Assembly (NCBI RefSeq): GCF_003462685.1 | Contig: NZ_QRVE01000003.1 | Location: forward strand, 62,001 to 126,000 | Direction: 5' to 3' | Length of the DNA: 64,000 nt | Source of the DNA: Collinsella sp. AF23-4AC | GTDB taxonomy: Bacteria > Actinomycetota > Coriobacteriia > Coriobacteriales > Coriobacteriaceae | Shown here: piece by piece, positions 1 through 9,859 of the stretch | Position numbering within the stretch: the first letter of the stretch is position 1 | Layout: each line of letters begins with the position of its first letter | Notes under the pieces: model-generated | The model's database searches: none | What the model was told of the DNA's origin: nothing | The model's input: only the letters and a program-made list of their open reading frames with translations | Program-made: the position numbers and the translations under genes

Positions 1-1162
1 TCGGCAGGAACCAACCGAGCGGCATGTCGTTGTCCTCGTAGTCATCGATAACCTGCCGAGCAGAGAACTGGCGGTCGAAATCGGTCGCTTTCATGTTCTC
101 GGTATCAACCGAAGGGCCCTCACCGTTGAGCGTCTCGGCCGCAAGTGTGCCGTCGAGCTTGTAGCCCGTCGACATGCCAGACTCGTACTTAACGTCGCCC
201 TTCTCGCTCGAGGACTTGCTGCCCTTGGTCTCCCACTTCTTTTGACCCGAGGTCGTTGACCAGCCATCACGGTTATAGGCATTAAGATGACCAAGGTAGA
301 ACCCGTACTCGGGCAGCAGTACCGGGTTACCGGTCACCTTGTAGTAGTCCTGCAGCATCTCGGTTGCCACGTTCGAAGCGCCCTCGTTGGTCGCCACGAA
401 GTAGTAGGCATCAAACTCATTCTCGCTGTGCAAAGTCGTGACCGTCGATGAGTCCGTGGAACCGAAGTCGTAGGAACCCTCTGCAAACGTGTTTCGGAGT
501 ACGCCGTAGCCGTCACTCGTCCAATAAAACGGGTTGGGCGAGGCAACGCCGCCATCAGTCCAGTTGTTCGTGTTGGAGATGGCGATGGTCTGGTTGGTGT
601 GCAGGAAGCGTCCGTTCTGGGTGCCGCCGCCAAAGAAGTTCTCGGACTTCTCCTTGGCGAGCGTCTGGACGGTACCCTTCTTATCAAGGTCGAGGGACGC
701 GGACTCGGAAACCACGACACGGTCGCCTGACTTGATACTCATCTTGCCAGTCGCCTTGTCCAGGATCACGGTCGCCTTTCCGCCGGTGATCTCGATAGTG
801 TCGCCCTTGTCGGCAACCGTCGCGCTCGGCTTGCTGTAGGTGTCCGAGGTATCGGGCTGAGCCTGGATTTTAGCCGTGTGGGACTTACTGCGCGGTGTGG
901 CGTAATCGGAAAACTCACCCTTGGGGTCGACGTTATAACGGAAAATACCGTCCTCGAGGAACGTAATACGGCCCTTGATGCCGTCAGCGAAATCGATGTC
1001 GACGACATTCGAGGCAGACTGGGACACGGTCGCTGAGTCGACGCCCTTGAGTGGCGTGGCAATCGCCTGCTGGGGATTGGCAAACACGAGCGTCGCTGCA
1101 GTGGCAACGAGGACCGCGCTTCCCTTCACCCACCGTTTCGTAAAAATGGAATTCCTGCGCAC
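1..1162 (-). CDS. GH31-family glycoside hydrolase, N-terminal part (runs off the left edge)
   Basis: Secreted carbohydrate-cleaving enzyme; only the first 387 residues are visible. GTG at 1162 is chosen because GGAG lies 6 nt upstream. Residues 1-35 read as a signal peptide (basic start, then VLVATAATLVFA). Residues 175-225 hold the N-terminal GH31 hallmark GGGTQNGRF with NPFYWTSDGYGVLRNTF, and 280-300 reads LLPEYGFYLGHLNAYNRDG at the entry to the barrel. The catalytic acids lie beyond the edge. This variant resembles bacterial GH31 enzymes reported to act as alpha-N-acetylgalactosaminidases on host mucin O-glycans; that substrate is an inference. It is separated from carB by a 900-bp repeat-bearing gap and is not in an operon with it. 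Confidence 0.8.
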   Translation of the reverse strand, partial: MRRNSIFTKRWVKGSAVLVATAATLVFANPQQAIATPLKGVDSATVSQSASNVVDIDFADGIKGRITFLEDGIFRYNVDPKGEFSDYATPRSKSHTAKIQAQPDTSDTYSKPSATVADKGDTIEITGGKATVILDKATGKMSIKSGDRVVVSESASLDLDKKGTVQTLAKEKSENFFGGGTQNGRFLHTNQTIAISNTNNWTDGGVASPNPFYWTSDGYGVLRNTFAEGSYDFGSTDSSTVTTLHSENEFDAYYFVATNEGASNVATEMLQDYYKVTGNPVLLPEYGFYLGHLNAYNRDGWSTTSGQKKWETKGSKSSSEKGDVKYESGMSTGYKLDGTLAAETLNGEGPSVDTENMKATDFDRQFSARQVIDDYEDNDMPLGWFLP

Positions 1163-1480
1163 CTGGGCTCCTTTCTTCCGACATGCCGAGGACGCCCCCC
1201 TCCCGGCAGCATGGGAAAACGTATCAAACGGGGATGTTCGGTACATTCCGCACAATGGGGCCACCCGTTACCAAGGGGCCAACTGGTAGTAACCAGATAG
1301 CCACCTACTAGGTCATATCAATATATGGGAGCACTTGCGCAACCAAGTTCGGAAGTCCACCAACGGCAGTAAAATGAGCGTCAACGGCAAGGTAGGCTTA
1401 ATAAGCCATACCAATTGGTTCTTCAGTCAAATACCAATCTAGCAAAAATGTACTGTTTATCTGGTATTACACAGACCATA

Positions 1481-1526
1481 CCTTTCCCTCGGGAACTGGG
1501 CTTCGCGAAGTTTCCCGAGGGAAAGG
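1481..1526. repeat. Hairpin repeat, copy 1
   Basis: Perfect 15-bp arms (CCTTTCCCTCGGGAA and its complement) enclose a core containing TTCGCGAA. The core GGGCTTCGCGAAG is found in reverse orientation in the hairpin at 1988-2031, so the two are members of one repeat family pointing at each other. Confidence 0.75.
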
Positions 1527-1857
1527 CTCAGCCGCCACCCTGCGACCTACCGGGGGTTGCCATGGCGTACGTTGGCTGATTTGGTTTGGATAAAAAGGTT
1601 GGCGGAGAGTGATGGGCAGTTAGTTCAGATACGTATAATTTGGCCGTGGCCTTGGGCACGAAACTGCCGCTTGGAAGCCGGCGCGGACCCAGTATTGGGC
1701 CGTTCCCAGCTTGACAGAGCGTCTTTATCGATTCAGATTGCCAAAAATAGGCTGAATGAGTCCAAATCGATCTTCTCCTACTCTCTAGAAAACACGAATT
1801 TGAACTAACTGTCCAGAGGCGTCCTCGACTAACAGTAAAAAGGCCTCCATACAAAGA

Positions 1858-1893
1858 GTGGGCCCTGCCGCTCGAACGAACGGCAGGGCCCAC
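1858..1893 (-). terminator. Probable terminator downstream of carB
   Basis: A 13-bp GC-rich perfect stem (GTGGGCCCTGCCG) with a 10-nt loop lies about 170 nt past the carB stop codon. The T-rich stretch on the minus strand begins about 15 nt later; a T-rich stretch also follows on the plus strand, so it may act both ways. Confidence 0.55.
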
Positions 1894-1987
1894 ACTCACT
1901 TTCTTTTTCAGCCCTAGTCATCGCGCAAAGCCCCTTCGGCAGCACACGGTGCAGCCAAGTCACCGCAGGCCGGGGCGGGAGGCGGTC

Positions 1988-2031
1988 CTTTCTCTCGGAA
2001 AACTTCGCGAAGCCCAGTTTCCGAGAGAAAG
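1988..2031. repeat. Hairpin repeat, copy 2, nested in a larger palindrome
   Basis: 14-bp perfect arms (CTTTCTCTCGGAAA) around AACTTCGCGAAGCCC, the reverse complement of the copy-1 core. It is nested: arms GGCCGGGGCGG (from 1969) and its complement (to 2052), then GCAGCACACGGTG (1939-1951) and CACCGTGTGCTGC (2067-2079). The outermost right arm lies in the last codons of carB. Confidence 0.75.
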
Positions 2032-2063
2032 TGTCCGGCTGCCGCCCCGGCCGGCCAGGTCAA

Positions 2064-5000
2064 CTACACCGTGTGCTGCGGCAGGTCCTGCAGGGCGATG
2101 ACGTCCATGCCCATGTCATTGGCGCTGCCATGACCCTGCTGGTCCTCGCGCACGGCCTCGATGGCACTCACGTACGTGTTGGCGGCAGACATCGCCGTCA
2201 CGCAGGTCACACCGCGACGCACGGCCTCGGTACGTAGCAGGTAGCCATCGCCACGCGAGCCCGGACCGTACGGCGTATTGATGATCACCGCGATCTTGCC
2301 ATCGGCGATCAGGTCACCGATGTTGGGACGCTCGCCGTCGTGCGGACCGCTAATCTTCTCCACGACTTCGCACGTCACGTTGCCTCCGCGCAGCACGCGC
2401 GCCGTACCCTCGGTAGAGCAAATGTCAAAGCCCAGGTAGCGCAGGATGCGGGCGACCGAAAGGATATGGCGCTTGTCGCGGTCGCACACACTGATGAACA
2501 CCTTGCCGCTGCTCGGGTCGGGCAGCTTGTAGTCGATCGCCAGCTGCGTCTTGGCGTATGCCTCGGGATAGCTCTTGGCGATACCCATGACCTCGCCCGT
2601 CGACTTCATCTCGGGTCCCAGGATAACGTCGGCTCCCGGGAAACGGCCCCAGGGCATAACGGCTTCCTTCATGCAGAACCAGTCCAGCTGACGCTCGTCG
2701 CTCGGCAGGCCCAGGCTCGCGATGGAATCGCCCGCCATGATACGCGCCGCGCACTTGGCCAGCGGCACGCCGGTGGCCTTGGAGATAAACGGCACGGTAC
2801 GGCTGGCACGCGGGTTGGCCTCGATCACGTAGACGGTCTCGCCCTTAATGGCGTACTGCACGTTGACCAGGCCGCGGACTCCCAGCGCCATCGCGATGCG
2901 GCGCGTAGTCTCGCGGAGCTTCGCCTGCAGGCTCTCGCTAAAGCTAAACGGCGGAATGCACGTCGCGGAGTCGCCGGAGTGAATACCGGCCTCCTCGATA
3001 TGCTCCAGGATACCGCCGATGTAGACCTCCTCGCCGTCGCACAGGGCGTCGACATCGGACTCGATCGCACCCTCCAAGAAGCGATCCAGATACACCGGGT
3101 AGTCGGGGCTAATGCGTGCAGCCTCGGTCATGTAATCGCGCAGATGCTCGGCATCGTAGGCGATCATCATGCCGCGGCCGCCCAGCACATAGCTCGGACG
3201 TACCAGCAGCGGGTAGCCAATGTGTGCGGCAACGGCCTCGGCCTCCTCAAACGAGGTGGCCTGGCCCGCCGGCGGGTACATGATGCCTAACTTGTCGAGC
3301 AGAGCGGCGAAGCGCTCGCGGTCCTCGGCAAAGTCGATGGCATCGGGCTTGGTGCCCATGATGTTCACGCCGCTCTCCTCGAGCATGCGCGCCAGCTTAA
3401 GCGGAGTCTGGCCGCCGAGCGTCACCACGACGCCGTCGGGGCGCTCAACATCGATAACGTCCATGACGTCCTCGTAGGTGAGCGGCTCAAAGTACAGGCG
3501 GTCGGACGTGTCATAGTCGGTCGAGACGGTCTCGGGATTGCAGTTGACCATGATGGTCTCAAAGCCGCGGGCCGCCAGCGCGTAGCTCGCGTGCACGCAA
3601 CAGTAATCGAACTCGATACCCTGGCCAATGCGGTTGGGACCGGCGCCCAGGATCATCGCCTTGGGCTTGTCCGCCGGCGTGGTCTCGTCGGGAGCCACGC
3701 ACTTCTTGGCGAGCGGGCTTGTGCGGTAGATGTTCTCGTACGTCTTGTAGTGGTACTCCGTGGCGCTCGAGAACTCCGCAGCGCAGGTATCGACCGTCTT
3801 CATGCTGGGAACCACGCCCAGGCCCTTGCGGTAGGCGCGCACAAAGCGCTCGTCCGAGCCGGTCAGCGCGGCGATCTCGGCGTCGCTCGTGCCATACTGC
3901 TTGAGCAGGCGCATCGCGTCGGCGTCGATATCCTCCACACGCAGGCCGCGGATGCTCTCCTGGACCTGCACCATATCGTTGATGCGATTGAGATACCACG
4001 GATCGATACCGCAAATGGCGTGGATGCGCGCAACATCCCAGCCGCGGCGCAGGGCCTCGACCACAAAGAAGATGCGGTGCTCGGTCGGGGTACCCACGGC
4101 CTGAGCAAGCTCGTCGTCGCTCAGCTTATCGGCACCTTCCTTGCCGCCGGCGCAAATGCCCTGGTGGCCGTCCTCCAGCGAGCGCATAGCCTTGCCAAAG
4201 GCCTCCTCAAAGGTGCGGCCGATCGCCATGATCTCGCCCACGGCCTTCATGCGCGTGGTGAGCGTGGGGTCGGTACCCTTGAACTTCTCGAAGGCAAAGC
4301 GCGGCACCTTGACCACACAGTAGTCGATCGTGGGCTCAAAGCAGGCGGGCGTAGCCTTGGTGATGTCGTTGACGATCTCGTCGAGCGTATAGCCCACGGC
4401 CAGACGCGCGGCGGCCTTGGCAATGGGGAAACCCGTGGCCTTGGAGGCCAGCGCGGACGAGCGGCTCACGCGCGGGTTCATCTCGATGACGATCAGGCGG
4501 CCGGTGTTGGGGTTCACGGCAAACTGCACGTTGGAGCCACCGGTCTCGACGCCGATCTTCTCAAGAATGGCGAGCGAGGCCACGCGCATGCGCTGATACT
4601 CAAGGTCGGAGAGCGTCTGCGCCGGCGCCACGGTGATGGAGTCGCCGGTATGCACGCCCATGGGGTCGAGGTTCTCGATGGAGCACACGATGATGCCGTT
4701 GCCGGCGTGGTCACGCATGACCTCCATCTCGTACTCTTTCCAGCCCTCGATGGACTCCTCGACCAGCACCTCGTGGGCGGGCGAGAGCTCCAGGCCCTGG
4801 CTCACGATGGAGACGAGCTCCTCGTGGGTGTGAGCGATGCCGCCGCCGGCGCCACCGAGGGTAAAGCTCGGGCGCAGTACACAGGGATAGCCCACGCGCT
4901 CGGCGATAGCCTCGGCGTCGGCCACGCTGTAGGCATAGCCCGAGCGCGCGACCTCCAGGCCGATCTCGGCCATGGCCTCGTTAAAGAGTTTGCGGTCCTC

Positions 5001-5378
5001 GCCACGCTCGATGGCGGCCAGGTCGCAACCGATCATCTCGACGCCGTACTTGTCGAGCGTACCGTCTTTCGCCAGCTCGACGGCGGCGTTCAGACCGGTC
5101 TGGCCGCCCAGCGTGGGCAGCAGCGCGTCCGGGCGCTCTTTCTTGATCACGCGCTCGATAAACTCGGCGGTGATAGGCTCGACATAGGTGCGGTCGGCCA
5201 AGCCCGGATCGGTCATGATGGTCGCCGGGTTGGAGTTGACCAGGATGACCTCAAAGCCATCCTCCTTGAGCACCTTGCAGGCCTGGGCGCCGGAGTAGTC
5301 GAACTCACAGGCCTGGCCAATAACGATAGGGCCAGAACCAATAACGAGGATACGCTTGATGTCAGTACGTTTCGGCAT
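2064..5378 (-). CDS. carB: Carbamoyl-phosphate synthase large subunit
   Basis: Makes carbamoyl phosphate from bicarbonate, ATP and the ammonia supplied by CarA, feeding pyrimidine and arginine synthesis. The 1104 residues match the family's usual length of about 1070. Two homologous ATP-grasp halves are visible: [20 protein letters not shown] opens the first, and [19 protein letters not shown] opens the second near residue 560; each is followed by a TLGGQT motif. The C-terminal 130 residues form the regulatory MGS-like domain. ATG at 5378 is preceded by GAGGAG and sits 1 nt after the carA stop, so the two are co-translated. A longer in-frame upstream extension lies inside carA and is rejected. 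The final codons form one arm of a long palindrome. Confidence 0.98.
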   Translation of the reverse strand: MPKRTDIKRILVIGSGPIVIGQACEFDYSGAQACKVLKEDGFEVILVNSNPATIMTDPGLADRTYVEPITAEFIERVIKKERPDALLPTLGGQTGLNAAVELAKDGTLDKYGVEMIGCDLAAIERGEDRKLFNEAMAEIGLEVARSGYAYSVADAEAIAERVGYPCVLRPSFTLGGAGGGIAHTHEELVSIVSQGLELSPAHEVLVEESIEGWKEYEMEVMRDHAGNGIIVCSIENLDPMGVHTGDSITVAPAQTLSDLEYQRMRVASLAILEKIGVETGGSNVQFAVNPNTGRLIVIEMNPRVSRSSALASKATGFPIAKAAARLAVGYTLDEIVNDITKATPACFEPTIDYCVVKVPRFAFEKFKGTDPTLTTRMKAVGEIMAIGRTFEEAFGKAMRSLEDGHQGICAGGKEGADKLSDDELAQAVGTPTEHRIFFVVEALRRGWDVARIHAICGIDPWYLNRINDMVQVQESIRGLRVEDIDADAMRLLKQYGTSDAEIAALTGSDERFVRAYRKGLGVVPSMKTVDTCAAEFSSATEYHYKTYENIYRTSPLAKKCVAPDETTPADKPKAMILGAGPNRIGQGIEFDYCCVHASYALAARGFETIMVNCNPETVSTDYDTSDRLYFEPLTYEDVMDVIDVERPDGVVVTLGGQTPLKLARMLEESGVNIMGTKPDAIDFAEDRERFAALLDKLGIMYPPAGQATSFEEAEAVAAHIGYPLLVRPSYVLGGRGMMIAYDAEHLRDYMTEAARISPDYPVYLDRFLEGAIESDVDALCDGEEVYIGGILEHIEEAGIHSGDSATCIPPFSFSESLQAKLRETTRRIAMALGVRGLVNVQYAIKGETVYVIEANPRASRTVPFISKATGVPLAKCAARIMAGDSIASLGLPSDERQLDWFCMKEAVMPWGRFPGADVILGPEMKSTGEVMGIAKSYPEAYAKTQLAIDYKLPDPSSGKVFISVCDRDKRHILSVARILRYLGFDICSTEGTARVLRGGNVTCEVVEKISGPHDGERPNIGDLIADGKIAVIINTPYGPGSRGDGYLLRTEAVRRGVTCVTAMSAANTYVSAIEAVREDQQGHGSANDMGMDVIALQDLPQHTV

Positions 5379-5379
5379 G

Positions 5380-6819
5380 TTAGTTCTCCTCACTCGCAGC
5401 GTTCTCGGACTCGGCGAAATTCCAGCCGGCAAGGCGGTCCTTCGCGGTGTCGATGTCCAGGTAGTTCTCCTCGCCGTCCATGAGTCGCGTAAAGGCGGTA
5501 AAGAGATAGTGGGCATCGGTGGGGCCGGGCGAAGCCTCGGGGTGGTACTGGACCGAGAAGCACGGTGCGTCGAGCAGCTGGATGCCCTCGGCGGTGCCGT
5601 CGTTGAGGTTCACGTGCGTCAGGCGAATGCGGCCGAAGCGCTCGTTCATCACGACCGGCGCGATGCCGCGACGCACCCAGACGCGCAGGTCGCCATCGGC
5701 CGCATGCTCGGTCTCGCCGCCGGAAAGTTCCGGGATCAGTTTGCCCAGACTGGGGAACAGCAGGCCAAAGCCGTGGTTTTGCGCGGTAATCTCCACGCGA
5801 CGGCTCACCAGGTTCATAACCGGCTGGTTGCCACCGCGGTGACCGAACTTAAGCTTTTCCATCTGGGCGCCGCACGCCAAGCTGATCATCTGGTGACCCA
5901 GGCAAATACCAAAGACCGGCACCCTGCCGATCAGCTGCTGCACCTGCTCGTAGGTCTCTACCACGGCATCGGGGTCGCCGGGGCCGTTGGATAAAAAGAC
6001 GCCGTCGGGATTCATGTCGAGCACCTCACTCGCGGGCGTATCCCACGGCACGACAGTAAGGTCGCAGCCGGCACGGACCAGGCCCTCCAGGATGCCGCGC
6101 TTGACGCCGCAGTCGTAGGCGACCACGTTGTGGCGGGAAGGAGCGGCAGGGGCAAGCGCAAAGTCATGCGTAGCGGGCAGGTCGCCCGCGGAAAAAGCAT
6201 GGGGCTCGGGGCAGCTCACGGTCTTGACCAGATTCTCGCCCACCAGCGTCGGCGCTGCGGCCAGACGCTCGGCAAGCTCGTCGACGTCAAAGATCTCGGT
6301 CGAGATAATGCCCATCTTGGAACCGTTGTCGCGCAGGTGGCGCACCAGGGCTCGGGTGTCGACGCCCTCGATGGCGACGATGCCGTGGGCACGCAGATAC
6401 TCCGGCACGCTGACGGCCGAGCGCCAGTTGGAAGGCGTGGCGCACATGTCGCGGACGATCATGCCGCGCATGGCGGGAGCGCTCGCGGGGCGAGCGGTAT
6501 CGCCGGGGAAGGCCGACTGGACGTCGGTCTCATCAATTCCGTAGTTACCGATCTGCGGATAGGTCATGGTTACGATTTGGCCGGCATAGCTCGGGTCAGT
6601 CATGACCTCAAAATAGCCCTCAAGCGAAGTGTTAAAGCAGACTTCGCCGGTTGCGGTACCCTCGGCACCACATGCACGGCCATAAAAAATGGTCCCATCC
6701 TCAAGATACAGGATGCAGGGACCGCAGGTGCCCTTGCTGGTTTTTGCCAGCATACGCTGGCACAACTCGCTGGGCGCGACGGTGCGGGCGGCAGCGCCCG
6801 CAATATGGTTGTTCGCCAT
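5380..6819 (-). CDS. carA: Carbamoyl-phosphate synthase small subunit (glutamine amidotransferase)
   Basis: Hydrolyses glutamine and channels ammonia to CarB. The N-terminal CPSase small-chain domain begins after about 30 extra residues ([19 protein letters not shown]). The class I amidotransferase domain has the nucleophile motif [10 protein letters not shown] and the His-Glu pair in [10 protein letters not shown]. At 479 residues it is about 100 longer than typical CarA. The extra length is the N-terminal extension, an insertion of roughly 40 residues between the QNHGF motif and [10 protein letters not shown], and a C-terminal tail. ATG at 6819 is chosen over an in-frame ATG at 6840 because AAGGAG lies just upstream of it. 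First gene of the carAB operon. Confidence 0.96.
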   Translation of the reverse strand: MANNHIAGAAARTVAPSELCQRMLAKTSKGTCGPCILYLEDGTIFYGRACGAEGTATGEVCFNTSLEGYFEVMTDPSYAGQIVTMTYPQIGNYGIDETDVQSAFPGDTARPASAPAMRGMIVRDMCATPSNWRSAVSVPEYLRAHGIVAIEGVDTRALVRHLRDNGSKMGIISTEIFDVDELAERLAAAPTLVGENLVKTVSCPEPHAFSAGDLPATHDFALAPAAPSRHNVVAYDCGVKRGILEGLVRAGCDLTVVPWDTPASEVLDMNPDGVFLSNGPGDPDAVVETYEQVQQLIGRVPVFGICLGHQMISLACGAQMEKLKFGHRGGNQPVMNLVSRRVEITAQNHGFGLLFPSLGKLIPELSGGETEHAADGDLRVWVRRGIAPVVMNERFGRIRLTHVNLNDGTAEGIQLLDAPCFSVQYHPEASPGPTDAHYLFTAFTRLMDGEENYLDIDTAKDRLAGWNFAESENAASEEN

Positions 6820-6977
6820 AATTCTCCTTCCCGGTCTCACAGGACCGGCTTAAAGGTTGGTAGTTAGGCCTCGCGGTATTCTAACCGTAAGCATCGCATA
6901 TGGCATTAATTACATAGAATTGTTTACAAAATGATAATTATGACTTCCCATGCATAATGATTTTTCTGGGACGGGGA

Positions 6978-7022
6978 TTAAAAATCGTCCCGCGTGGGCT
7001 TGTGACTCACGCGGGACGATTC
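6978..7022 (-). terminator. Rho-independent terminator of the membrane protein gene
   Basis: 14-bp perfect stem (AATCGTCCCGCGTG) with an 11-nt loop, starting about 4 nt after the stop codon at 7026. On the minus strand it is followed by TTTTTAA. It separates this gene from the carA promoter region. Confidence 0.85.
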
Positions 7023-7025
7023 GTT

Positions 7026-7985
7026 TTATTTATCCTGCTCCAGCAGATCGGACGGTGTGCGATCGGGCTTGCCGCCGCGGAAAATCTCGCGGCCATGCAG
7101 GCGATGCTCCAGGTCACGTTCGGCCTTTTCCTCGTCAATCTTGGTCTGGCTTACCGCCGGGTCCTCAATCAGCGACGACACCGAGTTCACCTGCTTTTGG
7201 ATGCGCTCGGCAATCGTGTCGTCCATGCTCACGATACGCATCTTCCAGTCGATGCTCGTGGCATTTGACGAGCTCTTGGTCCACACGAACGTCAGAATGG
7301 CGCTCTGATGGCCCCGTGCGGGAAACATGCCAAAGAAAGAGTCGTGCTGGATCTTGCTGTCCTCGTCGATATAGGCGTGCACGTTATACACCACGCGGTC
7401 GATCTTATCGTTGAGCAACGCGTTGGTCGCAAGTGCCGCAGCCTGAATCTGCCCGTTGGACAGCAGCTCAAGCTCGTTGGCAGACGATGTGTCCAACACC
7501 GTTACCTCGACCGTGCCCGTACGTTCATCGGCTTCATCGACGGTAAAGTCGAGCGGGAACTGCGTAAAGCCGTTGCCCCACTCAAGGCCGCCCTTCAGTG
7601 CCGTGGAAACGGTATCCACCGAAACGCTCTCGGACAGGTTGGCAGTGTTCAAGCGGCGCATCACGCCGTAGCCAATCTGCATGCCCACGATCAACACCAG
7701 AATGCCGATAACTACGGCCATGGCAGTCTTCGTAATGGTATGGCTCACCCGCGAACCCGAAGGGTCATCCTCGGACAGCGGGTCGATATGTTTTGCCTGG
7801 CTCGCGCGGTCCTCGCTGCGCAGCTGCGCCAGCGCCGCCTTGTCGCCGCGTTTGACCGCAGCTTCTTTTTCGCGCATGCGCTCGGTGCGCTTTTTGGCAA
7901 GCGTCGGATCCAAAACGCCGGATGCGTCGATCTCGGAGAATAACTCCGTCACTTCTTCCGGAGTCAAAGGGTTCTTCTCAGCCAT
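7026..7985 (-). CDS. Single-pass membrane protein of unknown function
   Basis: I do not recognise a family. 319 residues: a charged cytoplasmic N-terminal region (1-80, rich in Lys, Arg and Glu), one membrane helix at about 84-108 (AMAVVIGILVLIVGM), then an extracytoplasmic region of about 210 residues with mixed alpha/beta character and a charged tail. The arrangement is that of an anchored sensor or envelope-associated protein. It lies 19 nt downstream of an ABC exporter gene on the same strand and the two may be co-transcribed, so a link to export is possible but only from context. Confidence 0.7.
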   Translation of the reverse strand: MAEKNPLTPEEVTELFSEIDASGVLDPTLAKKRTERMREKEAAVKRGDKAALAQLRSEDRASQAKHIDPLSEDDPSGSRVSHTITKTAMAVVIGILVLIVGMQIGYGVMRRLNTANLSESVSVDTVSTALKGGLEWGNGFTQFPLDFTVDEADERTGTVEVTVLDTSSANELELLSNGQIQAAALATNALLNDKIDRVVYNVHAYIDEDSKIQHDSFFGMFPARGHQSAILTFVWTKSSSNATSIDWKMRIVSMDDTIAERIQKQVNSVSSLIEDPAVSQTKIDEEKAERDLEHRLHGREIFRGGKPDRTPSDLLEQDK

Positions 7986-8004
7986 ATACTTCCTGTCATA
8001 TCAA

Positions 8005-9777
8005 TCAGTCGAGCTCGTGCGCACGCGCACCTTCGAACTGCATTCGATAGTAACGGGCATAGGTGCCGCCACGGGCGAGAAGCTGCTCGTGCGTACCACG
8101 TTCCACAACGCGACCATGCTCGACGGTCGCAATCTCGTCGGCATGTTTAATGGTCGAGAGACGGTGGGCGATGATGATCGTGGTGCGACCGCGTGCCAGG
8201 CGCTCGAGCGACTCCTGCACCGCTTCCTCGCTCTCGTTATCCAAGGCGCTCGTCGCCTCGTCCAGGATCAGGATCTTGGGGTTCTTGAGAAACACGCGCG
8301 CAATGGCTACGCGCTGCTTCTGGCCGCCCGAAAGACGGCTGCCGCGCTCGCCCACGACCGTGTCGTAGCCCTGCGGCAGCGACTCGATGAAGGCATCGAT
8401 ATTGGCGCGGCGAGCGGCCTCGGCGACCTCTTCTGCCGTGGCGCCTGGCCTGCCGTAGGCGATGTTCTCGCCAATCGTACCGTCAAACAGATAGACATCC
8501 TGCTGCACCAGGCCAATGGCGCGGCGCAGACTCTGTTGCGTCACGTCGCGCACGTCCTGGCCGTCGATGCTGATGGATCCAGCAGCCACGTCATAAAAGC
8601 GCGGCAGCAGCGAACACGTTGTGGACTTGCCGCCGCCCGAGGGGCCAACCAGCGCAATGGTCTGGCCGGGCTTGATGGACAGATCCATATGGTCGATAAC
8701 AGGGCGCCCGTCGGCGCCGCCCTCGCCCAATTCAACATCCTCGTAGCTAAAGCACACGTCGCGATATTCAACCGCGCCAGCCGTCACCTGCAGATCCGCG
8801 GCATCCGGCTTGTCCTGGATATCCGGGGCGGTCGAAAGCACCTCGTCCATGCGTTTAAAGCCGGCGATGGCCTTCTGATACGTCTCAGCCGAGTTCACAA
8901 GCGTCTCGAGCGGGGTGCAGAACAGCGAAATGTAGAGCGCGAAGGTCGCCATATCGACCGCCTGCAGCTGTCCCTGGGCCACCAGCCAACCACCCAGCAG
9001 CACCACAATCACGTACAGCACGCCCGAGAGCAGACCATACGTCGCAGTGTAGACGCCCATGGCGTGATACATATTCTCCTTGGACGAAAGATAGCGGTCG
9101 TTAGAGGCGCGGAACTTGGAACGCTCAGCTTCCTCGTTCGCAAAACTCTTGACCACGCGCATGCCTGCCAGCGAATCCTGCAGCTGAGCATTAATACCGC
9201 TGATCTTTTTGCGGTTGTCGCTAAAGACCTCGCGCATGCGCATGTTCTGCCAAAACATGATGACCGCAAACGCCGCCGTCACCACGGCCATGGCAAGAGC
9301 CAGCGCCGGGGCAATAGCAAAGAGGATCACAAACGAGCCGACGATCTCGATGCCGCAGATGATAATCCACTCGGGCACGTGGTGTGCCGCCTCGCAGATA
9401 TCGAACAGGTCGTTGACCACGCGGCTCATCATGTCACCCGAGCTGTTGCGATCGAAGTACGCAAAGCTAAAGCGCTCGTACTGATCGAACAGGTCCTCGC
9501 GCATCTTGGACTCCATGCGCGCGCCCATCACGTGGCCCCAGTAACTCACAAAGTAGCGACAGGCACAACGGATGGCATACATCAGTACCAGGCCAACCGC
9601 GATCATACCGAGCGCCTGCATGATGGCCGCCTGGCCCTGGGTAAACAGCCCACCGGTCAGATTGCGCAGGATAATGGGAAACGCCAGGTCGATGGCGGCG
9701 AGCACCAAAGCGCAAACAGTATCAGCAACAAAAAGCCCCATCTGGGGCTTGTAGTAAGAAAGAAACCTCTTCAGCAT
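8005..9777 (-). CDS. ABC transporter, fused permease and ATPase (exporter type)
   Basis: Half-transporter of the type IV exporter (MsbA/multidrug) class, expected to work as a dimer in the inner membrane. Residues 1-310 hold the six-helix domain. Residues 330-590 hold the ATPase with Walker A GPSGGGKST, Q-loop, signature LSGGQKQRVAIARVFL, Walker B ILILDEATSALD and the switch His in IIAHRLST. The 590-residue length is normal. No partner half-transporter gene is adjacent, so a homodimer is likely. The substrate cannot be read from the sequence. Confidence 0.93.
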   Translation of the reverse strand: MLKRFLSYYKPQMGLFVADTVCALVLAAIDLAFPIILRNLTGGLFTQGQAAIMQALGMIAVGLVLMYAIRCACRYFVSYWGHVMGARMESKMREDLFDQYERFSFAYFDRNSSGDMMSRVVNDLFDICEAAHHVPEWIIICGIEIVGSFVILFAIAPALALAMAVVTAAFAVIMFWQNMRMREVFSDNRKKISGINAQLQDSLAGMRVVKSFANEEAERSKFRASNDRYLSSKENMYHAMGVYTATYGLLSGVLYVIVVLLGGWLVAQGQLQAVDMATFALYISLFCTPLETLVNSAETYQKAIAGFKRMDEVLSTAPDIQDKPDAADLQVTAGAVEYRDVCFSYEDVELGEGGADGRPVIDHMDLSIKPGQTIALVGPSGGGKSTTCSLLPRFYDVAAGSISIDGQDVRDVTQQSLRRAIGLVQQDVYLFDGTIGENIAYGRPGATAEEVAEAARRANIDAFIESLPQGYDTVVGERGSRLSGGQKQRVAIARVFLKNPKILILDEATSALDNESEEAVQESLERLARGRTTIIIAHRLSTIKHADEIATVEHGRVVERGTHEQLLARGGTYARYYRMQFEGARAHELD

Positions 9778-9808
9778 GTGATCCTCAAAGAAATATCAGC
9801 AACGTAAG

Positions 9809-9847
9809 GCCCTGGGACAAAGCAATCAGCAGTACTTGTCCCAGGGC
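9809..9847. terminator. Hairpin between the Nudix and ABC transporter genes
   Basis: 12-bp perfect stem (GCCCTGGGACAA) with a 15-nt loop. The U-tract is weak on both strands, so termination is likely but not certain. Confidence 0.5.
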
Positions 9848-9859
9848 TACCCCCACTCG

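Larger units (their letters stand above)
1163..2063. other. 900-bp intergenic region with repeats, no convincing gene
   Basis: No supported protein-coding gene. It holds the leader of the glycosidase gene, two copies of a hairpin repeat in opposite orientation (1481-1526 and 1988-2031), and a strong hairpin at 1858-1893. Near 1408-1438 the octamer ATACCAAT occurs twice 23 bp apart, the first overlapping the palindrome CCAATTGG, which could be a regulator site for the glycosidase gene. Short open frames on both strands at 1528-1899 and 1557-1808 have no recognisable protein character. Confidence 0.5.

Noticed and set aside
1528..1899. Minus-strand open frame in the carB-glycosidase gap
   Set aside because: No ribosome site, it includes the hairpin terminator, and the translated sequence has no protein-like pattern.
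3591..5483. Long plus-strand open frame opposite carB (and another at 2340-3290)
   Set aside because: It is the antisense shadow of a high-GC gene: no ribosome site, His/Ala/Gly/Leu-rich nonsense composition, and carB is unambiguous.
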